A stretch of 64,000 bases of DNA from JAGVSR01 sp964589785 (GTDB lineage: Bacteria; Pseudomonadota; Alphaproteobacteria; Rhizobiales; Hyphomicrobiaceae): positions 62,001-126,000 of the forward strand of contig CAZPUQ010000003.1 in the NCBI GenBank assembly GCA_964589785.1, read 5' to 3'. Numbering within the stretch: the stretch's first letter is position 1; each line of letters opens with the position of its first letter. Below are positions 58,941 through 64,000 of this stretch, in pieces. Made by a program: the position numbers and the translations under genes. The notes beneath the pieces are model-generated. The model was not told where the DNA came from. It ran no database searches and saw only the letters and a program-made list of their open reading frames with translations.

Positions 58941-59882
58941 TCAGGAGATCCAGCCCTTGTCGAGATCCATCGCCTGGCGCGACAGCGTGGCTCCTGTTGC
59001 ATCGCGATGCACGGCCGTCCAGGCGAGGTGCGTGCCCGCCGCTTCCGACGAGCGCGAGCGCAGTGAGAAAAGTACGCTGGCGCCTCTCCCGGCCCGGATC
59101 GGCTCTTGAAGCGGGAAGTAGAGCTGCTCCCAGTGCGTGCGCGGCGCATCGGGCGCGGTCGACAGTGTGAGATTGCCGCCGAGATGCGCCGTCCACCAGT
59201 AGGCGAAGCCGTGGATCGCCGTGTCGCTGGCAAGCACCCACGTCAGCTCACCCTTGCGCGTACCCTTCTGCGGTTGCGTGAGGTCGATGTCGTCCCACAT
59301 CCGTGCCGCGCGTCCGCCATCCAAGAGCTCATCGGGCGCGATAAGGCGCACATAGACGTTGTTGACGCTCATGGTGCGCGCGGGCTCGAGGTCGAGCCCG
59401 TGACCCACGGCGCGCCAGGCGTCGAGTTCCTCGGCGAAACGCGGCGTGACGACCGGGCAGGCGAACTGGCCGATGCGTGACGGGATGACCGTTCCCCCCG
59501 GCTTCAGGATCCGCTTCAAGGCGTCGGCCAGGGTCTCCAGAATGTTCTCCTCGAGCGCGTAGTTGCCGAGCGTCTCGGAGATGACGACATCGACCTTCGG
59601 CGCATCGAGCATGTCGGTCGACCGGCACGGATAGAGGTGGCAGTTGCGGGCCCGGTTCTGCTTCAAGACGGCAGCGGCCACCGCGGCGACCTCGGGCGCC
59701 GCCTCGTAGAGATGGACCTCCTTCGCGCCGAGCTTCGAGGCCATGAGGCCGAGGAGCGCCGAGCCCGCGCCGATGTCGGCGACAACCGTCTTCCCCTTGA
59801 CGATCACGCGCTTCAGCGCGGCGAACAGGGCCTCGTTGCGCGGCTTGTCGGCAATCAGCGTGCGATGATACTCGATCCGCAT
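58941..59882 (-). CDS. Bacterial PRMT-like class I methyltransferase
   Basis: A 313-residue SAM methyltransferase with VVADIGAGSALLGLMASKLGAKEVHLYEAA (SAM motif I, acidic E60). It carries the double-E loop of protein arginine methyltransferases, SETLGNYALEENI, with E103 and E112 nine residues apart, and a THW loop, RTHWEQLYFPLQEP (residues 249-251 are THW). The spacing and the GFAYWWTAHLGGN block before it match PRMT order. Substrate (protein arginine or another guanidino compound) is inferred. It is 17 bases from lgt. Confidence 0.85.
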   Translation of the reverse strand: MRIEYHRTLIADKPRNEALFAALKRVIVKGKTVVADIGAGSALLGLMASKLGAKEVHLYEAAPEVAAVAAAVLKQNRARNCHLYPCRSTDMLDAPKVDVVISETLGNYALEENILETLADALKRILKPGGTVIPSRIGQFACPVVTPRFAEELDAWRAVGHGLDLEPARTMSVNNVYVRLIAPDELLDGGRAARMWDDIDLTQPQKGTRKGELTWVLASDTAIHGFAYWWTAHLGGNLTLSTAPDAPRTHWEQLYFPLQEPIRAGRGASVLFSLRSRSSEAAGTHLAWTAVHRDATGATLSRQAMDLDKGWIS

Positions 59883-59899
59883 GGCCGGTTCCGCACGTC

Positions 59900-60742
59900 C
59901 TAGGACGTCGTGCCCGAGCGGGCGCGCCAGATGAAGTAGAGCCCGAGCGCCAGCATCGGGAGCGAGTAGAGCTGGCCTGCCGTCACCGGCCCGACGTTGA
60001 GCGCGTGACCGAAGTGCGGCTCGCGGAAGACTTCCGCAGCGATCCGGGCCAGCGCGTAGCCGGCGAGAAACACGCCCGTTGCGAGCCCCGGCGTCTTCAG
60101 CGCATCGCGATGGTGGGTGAGAAAGCGCAGGACGAGAAACAGCACGATGCCTTCGAGCAGCGCCTCGTAAAGCTGGCTCGGATGGCGCGGGGCCGGCTCG
60201 ATCGCCGGATAGAAATATTTCGCGTTCGGGAACACCATGGCCCAGGGCACGTCGGAGACGCGCCCGAAAAGCTCTCCGTTGATGAAGTTGGCCAGCCGTC
60301 CGAAGAAGAGCCCGATGGGGTTGGCGGCCGCACACACGTCCATGGCGCTCCAGGGGCTGACGCCGTAGCGGCGCGCGAAGAGCCATAGCCCGACGGCCGA
60401 GCCGAGGATGGCGCCGTGGAACGACATGCCGCCCTTCCAGACCTTCAGGATGTCGAGCGGCCGGGCGAGGTAGACGTCGGGCTCGTAGAGCAGGACGTAG
60501 CCGAGCCGGCCGCCGACGATGACGGCGAGCGCCATGTAGACGAGGAGATCGTCGACGCGCGCGACGCCGAACGGAGGCGTGTCGTTCTTCCACAGGCGCG
60601 TCTGCGTCAGGAGCCGGCGCACGTACAGCCAGCCGAGGATCAGCCCCGCCATGTAAGAGAGCCCGTACCACTTGATGCTGAGGGGACCCACCGACAGGGC
60701 AACGGGGTCGATCTCGGGGAACGGGATGGCGAGCACGGTCAT
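59900..60742 (-). CDS. lgt: Prolipoprotein diacylglyceryl transferase Lgt
   Basis: Lgt transfers diacylglycerol from phosphatidylglycerol to lipobox cysteines in the inner membrane. The 280-residue polytopic protein has the signature GRLANFINGELFGR and also GGMSFHGAILG, HPSQLYEALLEG and the catalytic His region. It serves the lipoproteins seen here (BamB, the 4.7-kb protein, the DsbA-like CPYC protein). It is divergent from ubiK, and its 5' region contains a 10-base direct repeat TCAGGCTTTC (60745-60754, 60761-60770). Confidence 0.97.
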   Translation of the reverse strand: MTVLAIPFPEIDPVALSVGPLSIKWYGLSYMAGLILGWLYVRRLLTQTRLWKNDTPPFGVARVDDLLVYMALAVIVGGRLGYVLLYEPDVYLARPLDILKVWKGGMSFHGAILGSAVGLWLFARRYGVSPWSAMDVCAAANPIGLFFGRLANFINGELFGRVSDVPWAMVFPNAKYFYPAIEPAPRHPSQLYEALLEGIVLFLVLRFLTHHRDALKTPGLATGVFLAGYALARIAAEVFREPHFGHALNVGPVTAGQLYSLPMLALGLYFIWRARSGTTS

Positions 60743-61003
60743 GATCAGGCTTTCGCGGGGTCAGGCTTTCAGGACGGTTGCCGGTGAGGCAGCCCGATCG
60801 CCGGGCGCGGCGGCGGGACGTTAGGTGGCGAGGGGGGCAAAGTCCAGGCTGCCGCAACCGCGGCGAGATGGCGGGCAACCTTCGCAGTGTCAGGCGGTTG
60901 CGCTGCAGGTTGCACTTAGGGGCGCCGGCCCCCATAGTCACTCCGACACCCCAATTTTGCGACAAGCGCGCGAGGCCGGCGCGGTCGCCCCCCGGAGATT
61001 GCC
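60743..61003. other. Divergent gap between lgt and ubiK-like gene
   Basis: A 261-base gap. The 10-base direct repeat TCAGGCTTTC lies immediately upstream of lgt (60745-60754, 60761-60770). No clear operator or RNA gene is visible. Confidence 0.45.
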
Positions 61004-61270
61004 ATGACCCAGACCTCCAGCCGCTTCTTCGACGAGCTCGGCAAGCTCATGACGGACGCGGCCGGCGCCGCCCAAGGGGCGCAGCGCGAGGTCGAGTCCT
61101 TCATGAAAGCCCAGGCCGAAAAGATGCTCGCCGGCATGGACCTCGTGCGCCGCGACGAGTTCGAGGCCGTGAAGGCGATGGCCGCCCGTGCGCGCGAGGA
61201 CGGCGAGGCGCTCGCCGCCCGGGTCGCCGCGCTGGAGCAGGAGGTCGCGCGGCTGAAGAGCGGGGCCTGA
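61004..61270 (+). CDS. UbiK/BMFP accessory protein
   Basis: An 88-residue protein of the BMFP/UbiK family (accessory factor of ubiquinone biosynthesis). It has the helical MTQTSSRFFDELGKLMTDAAGAAQGAQ start and a C-terminal coiled coil (VRRDEFEAVKAMAARAREDGEALAARVAALEQEVARLK), which trimerises. It is divergent from lgt and precedes ybjN-like and proC genes, a common order in alphaproteobacteria. Confidence 0.88.
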   Translation: MTQTSSRFFDELGKLMTDAAGAAQGAQREVESFMKAQAEKMLAGMDLVRRDEFEAVKAMAARAREDGEALAARVAALEQEVARLKSGA

Positions 61271-61590
61271 AGAGCGGAACCTGACGGCGGGCCTCGCGGG
61301 CGAGCGGCGACCCTGCGGTCGCGCGCCGCCTCTCCACAGTTTCGTGTCGCGTTATCAACACCGGCGTTCGCGCCTCCCCGCGAAAGCCCCAATTCATGCG
61401 CACTCGCCGCGGCTTGGTGCCGTTGGTCCGCCGATCCTCGTGGACAAAGCCGGCCTCAACTTGCGACTCGTGGCCGGCTGATGCTTTGTCGGCCCGTCGC
61501 GTTGCTCGCGGCGCGAAGGAGCCTAAGGCCCGCTCGCTGCCCGCGTTTTGCGGAAGCCGGGCCGGGTGCCCGGAGCGAAAAGGGACATGC
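61271..61590. other. 320-base gap with a DnaA-box-like sequence
   Basis: TTATCAACA at 61352-61360 differs by one base from the DnaA-box consensus TTATCCACA. The rest shows no gene; the frame of the ybjN-like gene is open upstream but its likely ATG is 61591. Confidence 0.45.
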
Positions 61591-62088
61591 ATGGCATCGG
61601 CTGAGCAGGGCTATGAGCGCGCGATCAACCCGATCGATGTCGTCGAACAGCTTGCGGCTGCGCACGACTGGGCCGTCGACCGGACGGGTGACGACGAGCT
61701 GACCCTGGTCGTCGGCGGCAACTGGACGGACTACCATGTCTCGCTCAACTGGCGCGAGGATCTGGAGGCGCTGCACCTCGCCTGCGCGTTCGACTTCCGC
61801 ATCCCCGACAACCGTCTCAACGAGATGTACCGCCTCCTGGCGCAGATCAACGAGCAGCTCTGGCTCGGCCATTTCGACCTGTGGACGCAGGAGGGGCTCG
61901 TCATGTTCCGCCACTCGCTGCTCCTCAACGGCTCGGTCTGCGCGCCGCAGCAGTGCGAGGCGATGCTGAAGGCGGCGCTGGAGGCCTGCGAGCGCTACTA
62001 TCAGGCCTTCCAGTTCGTGGTCTGGGCAGGTAAGGAAAGCCGCGAAGCGCTGGTGTCGACCATGTTCCAGACCGAGGGACAGGCCTGA
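61591..62088 (+). CDS. YbjN domain-containing protein
   Basis: A 165-residue cytoplasmic protein with NPIDVVEQLAAAHDWAVDRTGDDELTLVVGGNWTDYHVSLNWREDLEALHLACAFDF, a YbjN-type (bacterial sensory transduction) fold. Function is not established. The start ATG 61591 (MASAEQGYERAI) follows an AGGG motif. It lies 40 bases upstream of proC. Confidence 0.85.
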   Translation: MASAEQGYERAINPIDVVEQLAAAHDWAVDRTGDDELTLVVGGNWTDYHVSLNWREDLEALHLACAFDFRIPDNRLNEMYRLLAQINEQLWLGHFDLWTQEGLVMFRHSLLLNGSVCAPQQCEAMLKAALEACERYYQAFQFVVWAGKESREALVSTMFQTEGQA

Positions 62089-62128
62089 GACGGTCCGGCG
62101 CGACCTGCTGAGCCGGATCGAACGCGCC

Positions 62129-62953
62129 ATGTCTCTCGTTCTCGATGGTCCCCTGCTCGTGGTCGGCGCCGGCAAGATGGGCGGCGCCCTTCTCGAGGGA
62201 TGGATCGCGGACGGACTGGACCCGTCCCGGATCATCGTCCAGGACCCGTCGCCGCCGCCCGAGATCGCTCAATTCCTGAAGCACCACGGTGTCAGGACCG
62301 AGCCGACGCTCCCCTCCCTTCCGGCCCCGCCCGCCGTCATCCTCGCCGCAGTCAAACCGCAAGTCATGGACCAGGTGTTCGCGCCGCTGGCACCTCTCGC
62401 CGGCCCGGCCACCGTGGTGCTCTCCATCGCGGCCGGCAAGACGATCGCCAGCTTCGAGCGTCGTCTCGCGCCGGGCATCGCGGTCGTCCGGGCCATGCCG
62501 AACACGCCGGCGCAGGTCGGCCGCGGGATCACGGCCTGCGTCGCCAACGCGGCCACCACACCGGCGCAGAAAGAGACGGCGACGGCGCTCCTGTCCGCGG
62601 TCGGCGAGGTCGTCTGGCTCGACCGTGAGGAGGACATGGACGCGGTGACGGCCGTCTCGGGCTCGGGCCCGGCCTATGTGTTCCTTCTCGCGGAATGCCT
62701 GGAGGAAGCCGGCCGCGCCACCGGGTTGTCCCCGGAGCTGGCGGCGGCGCTGGCGCGCGCCACGGTGTCGGGGGCGGGCGAGCTGCTGCATCGCTCCGCG
62801 CTCGATGCAGCGAAGTTGCGGCAGAACGTGACCTCGCCCGGCGGCACCACGGCCGCGGCGCTCGCCGTGCTGATGCGGGAGGGCGGGTTGAAGGCGCTGA
62901 TGACGGAGGCGGTCGCCGCCGCGGTCCGCCGCAGCCGCGAGCTTTCGAAGTGA
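62129..62953 (+). CDS. proC: Pyrroline-5-carboxylate reductase
   Basis: ProC reduces pyrroline-5-carboxylate to proline with NAD(P)H. The 274-residue enzyme has the Rossmann motif VVGAGKMGGALLEGW, AAVKPQVMD, VRAMPNTPAQVGRGI, the catalytic AVSGSGPAYVFLLAECLEEAG and the C-terminal SPGGTTAAALAVL. It follows the ybjN-like gene and precedes a TetR gene. Confidence 0.97.
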   Translation: MSLVLDGPLLVVGAGKMGGALLEGWIADGLDPSRIIVQDPSPPPEIAQFLKHHGVRTEPTLPSLPAPPAVILAAVKPQVMDQVFAPLAPLAGPATVVLSIAAGKTIASFERRLAPGIAVVRAMPNTPAQVGRGITACVANAATTPAQKETATALLSAVGEVVWLDREEDMDAVTAVSGSGPAYVFLLAECLEEAGRATGLSPELAAALARATVSGAGELLHRSALDAAKLRQNVTSPGGTTAAALAVLMREGGLKALMTEAVAAAVRRSRELSK

Positions 62954-63402
62954 TGTTGGAGGTCATCCCTTGAAGCTCGCGGCCGCTATTGGCGGTCGTA
63001 CTCGCCGGTTGCCCCGCGGGAGACGGGGCCGGCTGCTGGAGCCTTCTCGACCGGGATGACGGGCATCGCGAAACTGGAGGAAACCGTTTCGACATACCCG
63101 CTGCCCGGTCACTCGCAGCGTGAAGCCCCTGATCTGCCTGGAGATCCGATCGGAGGCTTCCCTTCGTGAGCGTCGGCCGCACTGGAGATCCGGCCGTCGT
63201 CACACCTTCTTTATGTAACACTATATCATTTCATGCAAGAGGCCATCGGCCCGGCTCACAGGTTTGTGTAGACCCCGCGGCTGGGGTCCGCTCCTGCCGG
63301 CGCCCGCCTTCTGCCGCCCCGGTCGGCGGCAACTCCCCTGGCGGGCTACAAAATTCGCGGCCGACGCCCTACGTGTGCCTTACGCGCGCAAAGGAGGCCG
63401 CC
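62954..63402. other. 449-base gap before a TetR gene, with hairpins
   Basis: No gene is seen. An AT-rich tract at about 63205-63238 may hold the promoter of the following regulator. Two hairpins lie before it: GACCCC-N6-GGGGTC (63271-63288) and TGCCGCC-N6-GGCGGCA (63312-63331). Confidence 0.5.
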
Positions 63403-64000
63403 ATGCTCGACCAGACGACACTCAAAGGCCGCATCATCGCCGCCGCCATGCGGCTTGCCGCGGAACGGCCCTGGGCCGACGTCCTCATGAAGGACATTGC
63501 GGCCGCCGCTGCGATCGACCTCGCCACGCTGAGGCGCGAGTTTCCCTCCAAGACCGCCATCCTGGCGGCCTTCACCCGCGCCGTCGACGACGTCGTGCTG
63601 GCGAGCGCGCCGAAGTTCTCCGGCGCGGAGGGTGCACGCGACCGCATCTTCGACGTCGTGATGGCCCGCTTCGACGTGCTTGCGCCGTACAAGGAGGCGC
63701 TGCGGTCCATCGCCGCCTCGCGCCCCTGCGACCTTGACCTCGGCCGCCGGTTCCTCGCCTCGCAGGCCTGGATGCTGCACGCGGCCGGCATCCGCACTGA
63801 CGGCGTGCTCGGCGCCTCGAGGGTCACCGGACTCGCATCGGTCTATGCGAGCGTGCTGAGAACCTGGCTCGACGACGACGACCCGGGCGCGGCGCGAACC
63901 ATGGCGGCGCTCGATCGCCGCCTGAAGCGGGGCGAGCAGTCTTTGCGGGTGCTGTCGGACGTGGTCGGCGGCGCCGACCGGTTCGCCTGCGGCATCCTGC
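63403..64000 (+). CDS. TetR-family regulator (3' end cut by window edge)
   Basis: The gene runs off the right edge with about 199 residues visible. The N-terminus is TetR-like: IIAAAMRLAAERPWADVLMKDIAAAAAIDLATLRREFPSKTAILAAF. The C-terminal part, LASQAWMLHAAGIRTDGVLGASRVTGLASVYASVLRTWLDDDD, resembles the COQ9/RpsU-type domain, so a COQ9-like protein is an alternative. An AAGGAGG ribosome binding site precedes ATG 63403. Confidence 0.82.
   Translation, partial: MLDQTTLKGRIIAAAMRLAAERPWADVLMKDIAAAAAIDLATLRREFPSKTAILAAFTRAVDDVVLASAPKFSGAEGARDRIFDVVMARFDVLAPYKEALRSIAASRPCDLDLGRRFLASQAWMLHAAGIRTDGVLGASRVTGLASVYASVLRTWLDDDDPGAARTMAALDRRLKRGEQSLRVLSDVVGGADRFACGIL

Noticed and set aside
1..64000. 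tRNA, rRNA or prophage genes
   Set aside because: I found no cloverleaf-like or rRNA-like sequence and no integrase, capsid or transposase motifs in the frames I read.

Overview
The window is a gene-dense, GC-rich stretch of an alphaproteobacterial chromosome, best placed in the Hyphomicrobiales (Rhizobiales). The evidence is gene content and order: a CcrM GANTC methylase, a ChpT phosphotransferase next to a CheY-like regulator, an EipA/DUF1134 envelope protein, a split b/b' ATP synthase operon, the mutY / dciA-like / thioredoxin / smc cluster, the ispH-thrB-rnhA cluster and the ubiK-ybjN-proC cluster. I cannot name the genus. I see no rRNA, tRNA, prophage, insertion sequence or CRISPR array; almost everything is core chromosome.

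Layout. 1-5.4 kb: YqgE (partial), a DsbD-N-like protein and Prx5 peroxiredoxin converge on the ispH-thrB-rnhA operon, followed by a lipoprotein. 5.4-8.2 kb: atpI-B-E-F'-F operon with a strong terminator. 8.3-14.2 kb: smc, two DsbA-like proteins and a DciA-like protein, divergent from mutY. 15.4-17.4 kb: a NarL-type two-component pair. 17.5-21.7 kb: ccrM with a CtrA/GANTC-type promoter, PepSY protein, a 625-residue membrane protein and an NTF2-like protein. 21.8-25.3 kb: rnhB, an ABC-F ATPase and an orphan HVO_A0114/TumA-like regulator. 25.5-32 kb: glyS without glyQ, a Mur-like Fur regulator divergent from mntH across a palindromic operator, a YdjM-type membrane protein and a CDF cation exporter. 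32-35.3 kb: FecR protein facing a CHASE2 adenylate cyclase. 35.7-41.9 kb: prfC, a THUMP methyltransferase, bamB, a YfgM-like TPR protein and panB. 42-48.6 kb: an unusual L,D-transpeptidase, NnrU, hypothetical proteins and EipA. 48.7-54 kb: cysQ, chpT plus its receiver, a FetAB-like ABC pair and a cold-shock protein. 54-64 kb: rlmJ, der, holC, a TetR/small-ORF divergent unit, a PRMT-like methyltransferase, lgt, ubiK, ybjN-like, proC and a partial TetR gene.

How genes work together. Several genes belong to the CtrA cell-cycle circuit known from Caulobacter and Brucella: ChpT relays phosphate to CtrA, CcrM is a classical CtrA target, and EipA is a CtrA target in Brucella. CtrA-like boxes can be read upstream of ccrM and eipA here. 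Envelope building (BamB, YfgM-like, Lgt, L,D-transpeptidase, EipA, DsbA pair) and metal homeostasis (Mur, MntH, CDF, FetAB-like) are the other themes.

The most unusual items are a 35-codon ORF at 58003-58110 with its own promoter, a perfect palindrome inside that promoter, a ribosome binding site and a terminator, divergent from a TetR gene; a bacterial protein with the PRMT double-E and THW signatures (58941-59882); and a nested inverted-repeat element at 24654-24731.
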